64,000 nucleotides of DNA. It comes from an uncultured Phycisphaerae bacterium. GTDB lineage: Bacteria > Planctomycetota > Phycisphaerae > UBA1845 > PWPN01. The translations under genes and the position numbers were made by a program. Numbering within the stretch: the first letter of the stretch is position 1; every line of letters starts with the position of its first letter. The notes below the pieces were generated by a model. The model was not told where the DNA came from and did not search any database. It saw only the letters and a program-made list of their open reading frames with translations. The stretch lies in the NCBI GenBank assembly GCA_938005315.1, contig CALLOB010000011.1:1-64000 (forward strand), written 5' to 3'. Shown here in pieces: positions 27,232 through 36,796 of this stretch.

Positions 27232-29165
27232 CGCTTCTCCACATATATATACTGGAAGGGAAAGGTCATCCGCGGGTTCGGGGTCAGGCCGCGCACGTTC
27301 GGCTTCCAGGCATAGACGGACACGTAGGTATACAGCGGCAGGATGACTGCCGGCCCCTCGAGCAGATACCCTTCCGCCTCCGACAGCAGCGCCAGGCGGC
27401 GGGTCGGGTCGGGCTCGACCGCGGCCGCATCCAGCAGGCCGTCGTAACGGGCGTCCCTTAAACCCGGGAAGTTGTGGCCGTTGGTGGAATACAGCATGTC
27501 CAGGAAGGTGGTGGGATCAAGGTAATCGCCGAACCAGCCCGAGCGGGCGACGATGAACCGACCGCGGGCCTTGTCCTCGGCGAAAGCCTTGGTCTCGCGG
27601 CCCACCAGCTCGACCCGCACGCCCAGCTCGGTCTCCCACATCCGCTTGATCGCCTGGGCGGCGTCCTCATGCCGGAAGCCGGTGTTGTAGAGGATCTCGA
27701 TCGGCGCGAGCCCCGCCCCGCCGGGGTAACCGGCCTCGGCCAGGAGGCTGCGGGCCCGATCGGGATCCCGCCGCAGACCCGGCGGGCTGCGGTAGCCGGG
27801 GATCTGGCCCGGCGGCACCAGCGTCGCGCTCACGGGGTTGTCGAGGCGGACGATGTGGTCGACCAGCTGCTGGCGATCGACGGCTAGGGCCAGGGCCCGC
27901 CGCACGCGGGCGTCGGCGACCGGATTCGGCCGGCCGTCCCAGAGCACCGGCCGGGCGTTCAGCTCGTAGTAATAGGTTCCGAACGCCGGAATGGCGTGGA
28001 CGTCGTCGCGCAGACCCCGTCGCACCGCCCGAACCAGTTCCGGCGTGTAATCCATGGCCAGGTCCGACATCATGTCGGCGTAGCCCTGCTCGAACAGCAT
28101 CCAGGCGCTGTTCTGATACTCCACGTCGATCGATTCGATCGTGGCGGAGCGCACCGCGGCCGCGTTCCAGTAGTGCGGGTTTCGCTCCATCCGCAGACGC
28201 TGCTTGAACACCCAGTCGGTCAGGCGGTACGGGCCGTTGGTGATCAGCCCGGGGTAGCCCCGGCGGCGGTAATCGGGCTTGGTCCACTGGGGGTCGTAGG
28301 CCACGATGCCGGTATCGGCCAGCAGGCGGCCTTTGTAACGCTCGCGGAGCAGTTCGATGCTTTCATGGACGGGGTAATAGATGGGAAACCACGTGAGGTC
28401 GAGAAAATAGGCGGCCGGCCGGGCCAGTCGGACCTCCAGCGTGCGCGGATCGAGGACGCGGACCCCGACCTGGGCAAAGCGGCGATCCATCTCGGCGGCG
28501 TGCTCGTCGAGCAACTCATCGCCCAGCCGCTCCCAGTCCACCGGAGCGCTCCGGAGCCGGTCAAGCGCGCCCCCGGCAGCATCGGGGCCGCCCTCCACGG
28601 GTTCAAACCCGAGTCGGGCCAGCAGCGCCGCCCCGGCCGCCGTGCGCAGTGCCGTCGCTGCGGACTTCCTGTCCAGAGGCGAGCCCTTCTGGAGCTGGCG
28701 GACCAGACTCAGCACCGACACCGCCTCGCCCCGCCAATTCACGTAGGCCCGGGCACCCTCGATGTGGGCGGCGATCAGCTCGGAGTAGACGTCGGCGGTC
28801 CCCGGCTCGATCGCCCGCCTCCAGCCGCGGACGAAGTCGGCGGCCGTCACCGGGTCGCCGTTGGACCAGCGTGCGTCGGGCCGCAGGCTGAAGACGTACC
28901 GGCGGCGGTCGGCATCGACCTCGAACGGGGGCGCGGCGGTGCCCGGCCCGGCCTCCAGGGTCCCGGGAACCGGCGAGGTCAGGCCCTCCCACAGGGCCAT
29001 GGCCACCATGATGTCCTGATGATAGTTCATCTGGCCCGGGTCGAGGGTGTTGAAGCTGCCGCGGTTGATGTAGGTGAAGTCCGCGCGCGGTACCGGCGCG
29101 GGGGCGCGCAGGGCGACCGCCACGCCGCCGGCAAGGAGGAGTGTAGCCATCAGCGTTTTGCGCAC
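27228..29165 (-). CDS. Peptide-type extracellular solute-binding protein (family 5), second set
   Basis: ..YINRGSFNTLDPGQMNYHQDIMVAMALWEGL..YVFSLRPDARWSNGDPVTAADFVRGWRRAIEP..; ATGA overlap with oppB. Confidence 0.9.
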   Translation of the reverse strand: MRKTLMATLLLAGGVAVALRAPAPVPRADFTYINRGSFNTLDPGQMNYHQDIMVAMALWEGLTSPVPGTLEAGPGTAAPPFEVDADRRRYVFSLRPDARWSNGDPVTAADFVRGWRRAIEPGTADVYSELIAAHIEGARAYVNWRGEAVSVLSLVRQLQKGSPLDRKSAATALRTAAGAALLARLGFEPVEGGPDAAGGALDRLRSAPVDWERLGDELLDEHAAEMDRRFAQVGVRVLDPRTLEVRLARPAAYFLDLTWFPIYYPVHESIELLRERYKGRLLADTGIVAYDPQWTKPDYRRRGYPGLITNGPYRLTDWVFKQRLRMERNPHYWNAAAVRSATIESIDVEYQNSAWMLFEQGYADMMSDLAMDYTPELVRAVRRGLRDDVHAIPAFGTYYYELNARPVLWDGRPNPVADARVRRALALAVDRQQLVDHIVRLDNPVSATLVPPGQIPGYRSPPGLRRDPDRARSLLAEAGYPGGAGLAPIEILYNTGFRHEDAAQAIKRMWETELGVRVELVGRETKAFAEDKARGRFIVARSGWFGDYLDPTTFLDMLYSTNGHNFPGLRDARYDGLLDAAAVEPDPTRRLALLSEAEGYLLEGPAVILPLYTYVSVYAWKPNVRGLTPNPRMTFPFQYIYVEKR

Positions 29166-29258
29166 CGCTGGACCCTCGCGAAGGAGGAATTCACCGGCCC
29201 GCAGAGTCCGGCTCCGTCACGGCCGCCGCCGCCCCGGCCGGCACGGGCGGAACGGCGG

Positions 29259-30320
29259 TCAATCCCCGATCCGGACCGGCCGGCCGGTCCGGGCGGACTC
29301 GTAGATCGCCAGGATGATTTCCACCGCCCGCCGGGCCTCTCGGCCGGAGATCGGCGGTTCCCGGCCGTCGTCCAGGGCCTGGAGGAAATCGGCGAAGTTG
29401 GCCCGGTGAGGAATGGCGGTCATCCCCGCCGAGGGGTTGGCCGCCCCCACCGATACCGCCGGAAACTCCAGGAACTCGCGGCGCACGCGCTCATCCTCAG
29501 GCGACTCCTCGGCGAACTGCCAGAAGAAGAACTTGGAATCGGCCATTGCCACCGTGCCGCGGTCGCCGGAGACCTCGATGATCCGGAAATGCCCGGGCCA
29601 CATGCTGGTGGTGCATGCGATGGTGCCCAGGGCCCCATTGGCGAACTCCACGGCTACGGCGCTGGTGTCCTCGACCTCGATCCGCTCGTGGCAGAGCGTG
29701 CGGGTGAACGCGGACACCTGCCGCACCGGGCCCATGAGCCACTGCAGCATGTCGATGGTGTGGATGCCCTGATTCATCAGCGCCCCGCCGCCGTCGAGCT
29801 TCCAGGTGCCTCGCCATCCGCCCTGGTCGTAGTACTTCTGGTCGCGCCACCAGGGCCCGTAGGCCATGCCGAAGGTCAGGCGGCCGAACCGCCCGGCATC
29901 CACGGCCTGCTTGAACATCCGGGCGGTGGTCTCATAGCGCATGTTGAAGATGCCGCCCACGGTGGTGCCGGCGGCGGCGTGGGCCTCGATGATCGCGTCG
30001 ATCTTCTCGAGGGTGATCTCGATCGGCTTCTCGACGATGCAGTGTTTGCCGTGGCGGGCGGCGGCGATGGCCGCCTCGCCGTGCAACCCGCTGGGGGTGC
30101 CGACGGTGACAACCTGGATGCGGTCGTCAGCCATGAAGGTCTCGAGGTTGCCGTAGGGCCGGCAGCCGTGTCGTTCGGCGAATGTCCGGGCCCGCTCCTC
30201 GACCGCGTCGCAGACCGCCACCAGTTCGGCGTTGGGAAGTCCCTTGATCGCCTCGGCGTGGAAATGGCCGATCATGCCCGCCCCGACCACGCCCATTCCG
30301 TACTTCCGACCGGCCATCAT
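29259..30320 (-). CDS. Gfo/Idh/MocA family oxidoreductase
   Basis: MAGRKYGMGVVGAGMIGHFHAEAIKGLPNAELVAVCDAV..GKHCIVEKPIEITLEKIDAII.. Confidence 0.9.
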   Translation of the reverse strand: MMAGRKYGMGVVGAGMIGHFHAEAIKGLPNAELVAVCDAVEERARTFAERHGCRPYGNLETFMADDRIQVVTVGTPSGLHGEAAIAAARHGKHCIVEKPIEITLEKIDAIIEAHAAAGTTVGGIFNMRYETTARMFKQAVDAGRFGRLTFGMAYGPWWRDQKYYDQGGWRGTWKLDGGGALMNQGIHTIDMLQWLMGPVRQVSAFTRTLCHERIEVEDTSAVAVEFANGALGTIACTTSMWPGHFRIIEVSGDRGTVAMADSKFFFWQFAEESPEDERVRREFLEFPAVSVGAANPSAGMTAIPHRANFADFLQALDDGREPPISGREARRAVEIILAIYESARTGRPVRIGD

Positions 30321-30398
30321 TCGCTCCTTGGGAAATCGCCGCGTCGTCCGCCGGCAGCGCGGCCTGGTTGACACACTTCGAACAGTTCCCGCGGCGGA

Positions 30399-30605
30399 TC
30401 AGGTCTCCGGACGGCGCAGCCGCAGCCAGCGCGGTCGCAGGCGGTCGCGCAGGAAGGCGGTCATCCGCAACGGCCAGCGACCCACGCTGATGTCGGAGTC
30501 CAGCGCCGACATCCGTGCGGCCATATCCGCCGGATCGGGACGCGGGCCGCAGCGCACGACCAGATCCACCAGCATCCCGAACATCGACCGACGAAAGCTT
30601 CGCAT
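30399..30605 (-). CDS. Small basic hypothetical protein
   Basis: MRSFRRSMFGMLVDLVVRCGPRPDPADMAARMSALDSDISVGRWPLRMTAFLRDRLRPRWLRL...; ORF only. Confidence 0.35.
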   Translation of the reverse strand: MRSFRRSMFGMLVDLVVRCGPRPDPADMAARMSALDSDISVGRWPLRMTAFLRDRLRPRWLRLRRPET

Positions 30606-30786
30606 CACCGGATCAGCCCATCCCGCAGGCCCGGACACGACGGTGTGCGGCGCGTGCCGCGCCGGGCCGTTGTCGCCGGGCCCGTTTCGTCCGACGGGGC
30701 CTCATCGGCCGATTGTAACCAGGGAGATTCGCACAGGCGAACCCGACCGGGCCTGCGAGGGGTGTCGCCGGCCCGGCGGCGAGGGG

Positions 30787-32469
30787 TCAAAGACGATGCA
30801 GGGCGTCGGCGGCGCGCCGGGCCTGGGGCGTGCCGGGAGCCATCTCGCAGAGGCGGTGCCAGGTGGCCTTGGCACGGTCGATCATGCCCATGTTCTCCAG
30901 AGCCAGGGCGAGGTTCTCGCGCCAGTCCAGGTTCTCCGGCCGGCCGGCGACCGCCCGCTCGAAGTGCTCGACGGCGAGCTCGAACTGCTGGCGGGACGCG
31001 AACATGAGTCCCAGGCGGTAGTGCAGGTCCACGTACTCCGGCTTGAGATCCAGGGCCTGCTTGAGCACCGCCACGGCCCGGTCCGTCTGGTTGTTGTCGT
31101 GCAGGGCCAGTCCGAGCTTGATCAGCGCCTTGGTATAGGCGGGGTTGATCGCGACCGCGTCGTAGAACTGCTCGATGGCCTCCTCCAGCCGGCCGCGCTG
31201 CCGCAGCAGCAGGCCCAGCCGGTAGTGGATGTCGGCATGGTTGGGGCGTTCCTCGGCCAGCTGCTGATGGCGGACGATCTGCAGCTCAATGAGGTCGTCG
31301 AAGGAGTCCTCCGGCGGAGGCGCTGCCTCCGACGGCCCGACCCCGAGGTAGGCGCGGGCTTCGGCCTCGACGCCGCACTTGAGGTACAGCCGGGCCATCT
31401 CGGTGTACAGCAGGGTGCTGTTGGGCTCGATGCTGCCGGCCAGGTCGAGGCTGGAAAGGGCCTCGGCCTCCCGCCCGGCCTCGTGCTGGGCGATGCTCAG
31501 GCCGACATAGGCGCTCAGCAGCCGATCGTTCACCTCGATCGCCCGGCCGAACCACGAGGCGGCCTGCTCGTACCGTCCCGCCCGGAGGTGCTGAGTGCCG
31601 GCCTTGACGATGGCCTCCAGGAAGCCGGGGTGAAGGTCGACCGCCCGCTCGTAGGCCTGCAGGGCCACGTCGTCGCGGCCCAGCCTTCCGTAAAGGTCGC
31701 CCAGCCGAAGATAGGTGTCCGGGCAGGGCGGCTGCGAGGCGATCTGCTCCTGGAGCTTCTCGATCGCCTCCTGGAACAGGCCGGCCTGCTCCAGGGTTTC
31801 GACCAGGTCGTTGCGGACCTGCCAGTTGTCCGGTTCGATGGTCAATGCCCGCTCGTACTCCTCGACGGCCGCGTTGGCGTTGCCGCAGCGGAGGTACAGG
31901 CCGGCCAGGGCCATGTGCAGGCCCACGTCGCCGGGGTCAGACACCACCAGTTCCTCGTATTGTTCGACGGCCTCGTCCAGCCGGTTGTGGACGATGTGGA
32001 TGGCTGCCAGCCGCTCACGGGCGTTGCGCAGCTGCGGGCAGATCCGCAGGCACTCGCGGTAGTAGCGTACCGCCTCATCCGTTCCGCCCTGCCGCTCGTG
32101 GCAGTAGGCCAGGGCGAAGGCCACCATCGGGTCCTCGGGATCCAGCTTGGCCGCGACGACCAGCTCGTCGATCGCCTCCTCCGTTCGGCCCAGGTCGTCC
32201 AGGGCGCAGGCCGTTCCGATCCGCGCCAGGATGTCGCGCGGACTCAGGCGCAGCGCTGATGCGAAGGCTTCCCGGGCCGCCGAAGGCTGCCGGTCCTCCA
32301 GCAGCGCAAAGCCCAACGCGCGCCTCAGCGGGGCTGACTTCGGGGCGCGCTCGATGGCGGCCAGCAGATCGGCACGGTCCATCCCGTGGGCCCCGGCGAA
32401 CTGCTCGCGGAACGCGTCCGACAGGCGGCTGATGAGCCCCCGTCCCAGTGTCTCAAGCAGGTACGACAT
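30787..32469 (-). CDS. Tetratricopeptide repeat protein
   Basis: Many TPR units (..LHMALAGLYLRCGNANAAVEEYERALTIEPDN..). Confidence 0.9.
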   Translation of the reverse strand: MSYLLETLGRGLISRLSDAFREQFAGAHGMDRADLLAAIERAPKSAPLRRALGFALLEDRQPSAAREAFASALRLSPRDILARIGTACALDDLGRTEEAIDELVVAAKLDPEDPMVAFALAYCHERQGGTDEAVRYYRECLRICPQLRNARERLAAIHIVHNRLDEAVEQYEELVVSDPGDVGLHMALAGLYLRCGNANAAVEEYERALTIEPDNWQVRNDLVETLEQAGLFQEAIEKLQEQIASQPPCPDTYLRLGDLYGRLGRDDVALQAYERAVDLHPGFLEAIVKAGTQHLRAGRYEQAASWFGRAIEVNDRLLSAYVGLSIAQHEAGREAEALSSLDLAGSIEPNSTLLYTEMARLYLKCGVEAEARAYLGVGPSEAAPPPEDSFDDLIELQIVRHQQLAEERPNHADIHYRLGLLLRQRGRLEEAIEQFYDAVAINPAYTKALIKLGLALHDNNQTDRAVAVLKQALDLKPEYVDLHYRLGLMFASRQQFELAVEHFERAVAGRPENLDWRENLALALENMGMIDRAKATWHRLCEMAPGTPQARRAADALHRL

Positions 32470-32480
32470 CTCCGCTCCCG

Positions 32481-33728
32481 TCAGACGGTGACCGTCTTGA
32501 GCGCGTCCAGAGCCTCTTTCGCTGCGCGGAAATCCCCGTTCAGGGCCAACGCCCGGCGATAGGCCTCACAGGCCCGCTCGCGGTCGCCCCGCCCCTGATG
32601 GAGCTGGCCGAGGAGATAGTGCACATCCGGGTAGTCCGCCCCGGCCTCCAGGGCCTGCTGCAGGCGGTCGATGCCCGCCGCCCACTGGCTGGTCTGGCGG
32701 TAGAGCCCGGCCAGCAGGATCAGGGCGTTGACATAGCGGGGGTTCAGGCTCACGGCCTGCCTGGCGTGTTCGATGGCCTTGCGCTCGTGCCCCAGTCGGC
32801 GGTGAACCTGCCCGCAGTGATAGTGCAGATCGGCGTACTCGGGATGACGGGCCAGCGCGTCCTGCAGAATCGCGGCCAGGGCGGAGAACACTTCCGCATC
32901 GACGCCGCTGGCCGGCAGGGCCAGGAAGGTCTCCACGAACTCCGGCTCCTGGACAACCAGCTCTCCCAGCCGACGCACGGCCGAATCGTCCAGCCGGGTT
33001 CCCGGCACCGGCCGCAGAATCTGGACCGAACGACCCGAAGCCGCCGCCGACCGGGCCAGCAGCCCCAGCTGCAGGGCGATGCGGGCGTTGGACGGGTCCA
33101 GTCGGTGGGCCTGCTCGAGCCGGCGCAGGGCCTGCTCGTGGTCGCCGGCGACCGCCAGGCACTGGGCGAGCTTCTCGTGGGCGGGCGCGTGGCCGGGGTC
33201 CATTTCGATCGCGGCCTCGAAGCAGCGCCGGGCTTCCGTGAGCTCGTCGCGGGCCGCCAGCATCACGCCGAGCTGGTAGCTGATCTCCGGGCTGTCGGGC
33301 CGCAGCCGTTTGCCGTCGCGCAGGACGGCGATGGCGTCGCCCTCCCCGTTCTGTCGCCACAGTGCCAGGGCAAGACGCACGCGCAGATCCGCGTCCTCGG
33401 GCTGCTGCCGGAGGAGCCGCTCGAGTTCGCCGACGGCCAGATCGAAGCGCCCGGCGCCCAGGTAGCAGGCCGCCAGGTACCAGGCGAAGCCCCCGCCGGC
33501 CGGGTTCAGGCGGGCCGCGGCCTGGAAATGCCCTATGGCCTCCTGGTACCGGCCGCCCTCGAACAGCCGAACCGCCAGCCGGTGGTGGGCCTGGCCCAGG
33601 TAGAATCGTGCGACCACGGCGACGGCACCGGTACCGCCGGCCAGCGGCTCAAGGTGGGCAATGGCCTCCTCGAACCGGTCTTCCTGCAGGGCCGCGATAC
33701 CCTGCCGGTACTGTTCCTTTCGGCTCAT
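32481..33728 (-). CDS. Tetratricopeptide repeat protein
   Basis: Many TPR units (..QYRQGIAALQEDRFEEAIAHLEPL..); start at MSRKEQ. Confidence 0.88.
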   Translation of the reverse strand: MSRKEQYRQGIAALQEDRFEEAIAHLEPLAGGTGAVAVVARFYLGQAHHRLAVRLFEGGRYQEAIGHFQAAARLNPAGGGFAWYLAACYLGAGRFDLAVGELERLLRQQPEDADLRVRLALALWRQNGEGDAIAVLRDGKRLRPDSPEISYQLGVMLAARDELTEARRCFEAAIEMDPGHAPAHEKLAQCLAVAGDHEQALRRLEQAHRLDPSNARIALQLGLLARSAAASGRSVQILRPVPGTRLDDSAVRRLGELVVQEPEFVETFLALPASGVDAEVFSALAAILQDALARHPEYADLHYHCGQVHRRLGHERKAIEHARQAVSLNPRYVNALILLAGLYRQTSQWAAGIDRLQQALEAGADYPDVHYLLGQLHQGRGDRERACEAYRRALALNGDFRAAKEALDALKTVTV

Positions 33729-33860
33729 GGCATCTCCCGGGGCCGCAGTGGCCGGCGGCCTGAACAGAACACCCGGGGGTTTCATCGGCAGGTTGACCGC
33801 ATCCGATAAGCTACCTGGCCGTCGCGCCGGGCCCCGGCGGCACGACAGGCCGCCGCCAGT

Positions 33861-33887
33861 GGGTTATGATCGAGCGGGTTATGATCG
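33861..33887. repeat. Direct repeat GGGTTATGATCG x2 (15-bp period) in divergent intergenic region
   Basis: gggttatgatcgagcgggttatgatcg, 50-76 bp upstream of ATG 33937. Confidence 0.5.
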
Positions 33888-33936
33888 CCGGCCGGCGGTC
33901 AAGGCCCGATAACTGAAGGCAGGACGAGTTCTTGCC

Positions 33937-34974
33937 ATGCCCAGTCCTTCGACATGCCGACGGGCCGTCCACCCCCCGGCCCTGGCCGTAATCGTCTGGG
34001 TGGGGCTCTGGGCCGGCTGCGAGCAGGCTCCGGCCCCTCCGCCACCGACCAGCCGCCCCGCCCCCGAGGCCGGCGTCATCGCCTTTGTCGGCGCCGGCCG
34101 GAACGACCCGCTGTGGCCGGTTCTGCGAACCGGCGCGGAACAGTATGCCTCCGCGGGCGCCCGAATGACCATCGTCACCCTCTGCCCGGATGGCGACTCG
34201 GCACGCGACCAGATCGCCCTGCTGGCGGGTCTGCGCGACCCCGATCTTCGCGGGCTGTGCATTCAGCCGGCCGACGTCGCCGCGATTCTGCCCAGCCTCA
34301 GCCGCTTCTTTAATCAGGGGATCTGCATCGTCTCGATGATCCAGCCGGTACCGGAACGGCTGCGGGTCGCTCACGTCGGCTTCGACGAGGAGGCCGTGGG
34401 ACGCGAACTGGCCCGCCTCACCGTGCAGGTGCTGCCGGCGGACGCCACGTTCATGCTGCTGCACGCCGGGCTGGACGACCCCGTGCACGGCCCGCGGCTG
34501 ATCGGCTTCGAACGTCAGATGCAAACCAGCCACGGCCCCGACCTGCTGGCCGAGATCGACTGCCGGGGCGATCCGCGGGAGGCCCGGGCCGTCATTCGCG
34601 ACCGGGCGGCCCGCTACCCCCGCCTGACCGCCTGGGTCGCCCTGGCGGACTGGCCGCTGCGCGGCATCCCGGCGGCCGAGGAGGCCATGGGCCCCACGGC
34701 GGCCTTCATCACCTTCGGCGGCACGCCCGAGCACTGCGCCCTGATCCGCTCGGGCCGTTCGCCGGCGGTGCTCGCCGCCAACTACCGCGAACTGGGCATC
34801 AAGGCCGCCCAGTTCTGTGAAGCCGCCATCCGTCATCCGTCGGACCACAAGCCGGTCTATCACGCCCCGCTGCGCAGCGTCGCGCTCTCGAACCTCCACG
34901 AGTACGAGCGGGACTGGATTCTCTGGTGCACCGGCGCGTATCCCGACGAGAGTCCCGTCGCCCCGCCGCCGTGA
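33937..34974 (+). CDS. Periplasmic sugar-binding-type (LacI/RbsB-fold) lipoprotein
   Basis: Lipobox LWAGC; ..GVIAFVGAGRNDPLWPVLRTGAEQYASAGARMTIV..DPDLRGLCIQPADVAAILPSL.. type 1 periplasmic-binding fold. Confidence 0.75.
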   Translation: MPSPSTCRRAVHPPALAVIVWVGLWAGCEQAPAPPPPTSRPAPEAGVIAFVGAGRNDPLWPVLRTGAEQYASAGARMTIVTLCPDGDSARDQIALLAGLRDPDLRGLCIQPADVAAILPSLSRFFNQGICIVSMIQPVPERLRVAHVGFDEEAVGRELARLTVQVLPADATFMLLHAGLDDPVHGPRLIGFERQMQTSHGPDLLAEIDCRGDPREARAVIRDRAARYPRLTAWVALADWPLRGIPAAEEAMGPTAAFITFGGTPEHCALIRSGRSPAVLAANYRELGIKAAQFCEAAIRHPSDHKPVYHAPLRSVALSNLHEYERDWILWCTGAYPDESPVAPPP

Positions 34975-35078
34975 CCTGCTTTCAGACTCTCCCCCGTTGG
35001 CATCGCCCCTTGTCGCCGGCCCGCCCGCACGGCGATGTAACGGGTCCGGCAAGGCGGTGATCCCCCGACGGAAGCTGC

Positions 35079-35084
35079 TATAAT
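35079..35084 (+). promoter_or_regulatory. TATAAT -10-like element upstream of the UbiD-family gene
   Basis: Exact TATAAT 41 bp before ATG 35125; no convincing -35. Confidence 0.3.
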
Positions 35085-35124
35085 CCGCCGCGCGTCCGGA
35101 AGCTTCTCCCCCGGAGACGGATTC

Positions 35125-36708
35125 ATGCCCTTTGCCGACCTGCAGAGCTTCGTGGCCGAGCTGGAGCGTCGCGACCAGCTGCGGCGCGTCCGCGTCGAGG
35201 TGGATCCGATCCTGGAGATCGCGGAGATCGCCGACCGGGTGATGAAGTCGCCCTGCCCCGAGGGGCTCGCCGGCGCACCGCCGACCGACCCGGTGCACGG
35301 CGGGCTCGGCGGCCGGGCGCTGCTGTTCGAGCGCGTCAAGGGCTCGTCGATTCCGTTGCTGATCAACGCCTTCGGCAGTTACGCCCGCATCCGCCTGGCG
35401 CTGGGCTGCGAGACGCTGCAGGAGCTGGCCGACCGCGTCGAAGCCCTGATCAGGCCGGAGATGCCCGCGACGCTGCTGGAGAAGGTCAAACGGCTTCCGG
35501 ACCTGATGCGGATCGCGAGTTTCCCGCCGAAGGTGGTGCGGCGCGGAATCTGTCAGGAGGTGGTGCACACCGACGACGCCGATCTGCTCTCGCTGCCGAT
35601 CATCCAGTGCTGGCCGCACGACGGCGATCCGGCCTCCGAGCCGCCGGAACCCAACCCCGGGACACCGCCGGTGATCGAGGCGGAGGGGGCTCAGGGACGC
35701 ACCGGGCGCTACATCACTCTGGCCGGAACGTACACGAAGCACCGTGAGACCGGCGAACGCAACGTGGGCATGTACCGCGTGCAGGTCTTCGGGCCGCGGC
35801 TGGCGGCCATGCACTGGCACATGCACCATGACGGGGCCCGCCATTACCGCTCCTGGGCCGACCGGGGCGAGCCTATGCCGATCGCGGTCGTGCTCGGCGG
35901 CGAATCGGTGCTGCCCTACGCGGCGACCTGCCCGCTGCCGCCGTCGGTCAGCGAGCTGCTGTTCGCGGGTTTCCTCAACAACGGCCCGATCGAACTGGTT
36001 CCGGCAAAAACGGTGCCGCTGGAGGTGCCGGCCAACGCCGAGATCGTGATCGAAGGCTGGGTGGATCCCGTCGCCCGGCTGATCGAAGGCCCCTTCGGGG
36101 ACCACACCGGCTTTTACTCGCTGTCTGGCCCGTACCCCGTGCTGCGGGTGACGGCCATCACCCGGCGGCGCGAGCCGATCTATCCGACCACCATCGTGGG
36201 CCGACCGCCGATGGAGGACTACTACCTCGGCAAGGCCACCGAGAGGATCTTTCTGCCGCTGCTGCGGATGTCCGCGCCGGACATTCTCGACTATCACCTG
36301 CCGATGTTCGGGGCGTTCCACAATTTCGTCTTCGTCAGGATCCGAAAGAGCTACCCCTACCAGGCCCGCAAGGTCATGCACGCCGTGTGGAGCGCCGGGC
36401 AGATGATGTTGACCAAGTTCATCATCGTGGTGGACGAGGACGTCAACGTCCACGACGAGCAGGAGGTGCTTTTCAGTGTCGGCGCCCACGTCGATCCGCG
36501 GCGCGACGTAGTCATCGTCGACGGCCCGCTGGACATCCTCGACCATGCCGCTCCGTTCGAAGGCGCCGGCGGCAAGATGGGCATCGACGCCACCCGCAAG
36601 ATTCCCGGCGAGGGCGTCATCCGCCGCTGGCCGGCCCCTCTGACGATGACCGAAGAGATCCGGCAGCGCGTCACGCGGCGATGGCCGGAGCTGGGGCTGG
36701 AGCTGTAA
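35125..36708 (+). CDS. UbiD family decarboxylase
   Basis: MPFADLQSFVAELERRDQLRRVRVEVDPILEIAEIADR..NVGMYRVQVFGPRLAAMHWHMHHDGARHYR..FGDHTGFYSLSGPYPVLRVTAITRR..IYPTTIVGRPPMEDYYLGKATERIFLPLL. Confidence 0.92.
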   Translation: MPFADLQSFVAELERRDQLRRVRVEVDPILEIAEIADRVMKSPCPEGLAGAPPTDPVHGGLGGRALLFERVKGSSIPLLINAFGSYARIRLALGCETLQELADRVEALIRPEMPATLLEKVKRLPDLMRIASFPPKVVRRGICQEVVHTDDADLLSLPIIQCWPHDGDPASEPPEPNPGTPPVIEAEGAQGRTGRYITLAGTYTKHRETGERNVGMYRVQVFGPRLAAMHWHMHHDGARHYRSWADRGEPMPIAVVLGGESVLPYAATCPLPPSVSELLFAGFLNNGPIELVPAKTVPLEVPANAEIVIEGWVDPVARLIEGPFGDHTGFYSLSGPYPVLRVTAITRRREPIYPTTIVGRPPMEDYYLGKATERIFLPLLRMSAPDILDYHLPMFGAFHNFVFVRIRKSYPYQARKVMHAVWSAGQMMLTKFIIVVDEDVNVHDEQEVLFSVGAHVDPRRDVVIVDGPLDILDHAAPFEGAGGKMGIDATRKIPGEGVIRRWPAPLTMTEEIRQRVTRRWPELGLEL

Positions 36709-36796
36709 GGATTTGCGCTTCCGGCCGCAGCCGCCGCTTCGCGGGGACGCCCCACTGCGGCGACCTCAGGCTCAGACGACACACGGAGGTTCCCAT

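Noticed and set aside
33811-36546. 911-aa minus-strand ORF
   Set aside because: Antisense to the sugar-binding lipoprotein and the UbiD-family gene; GC artefact.
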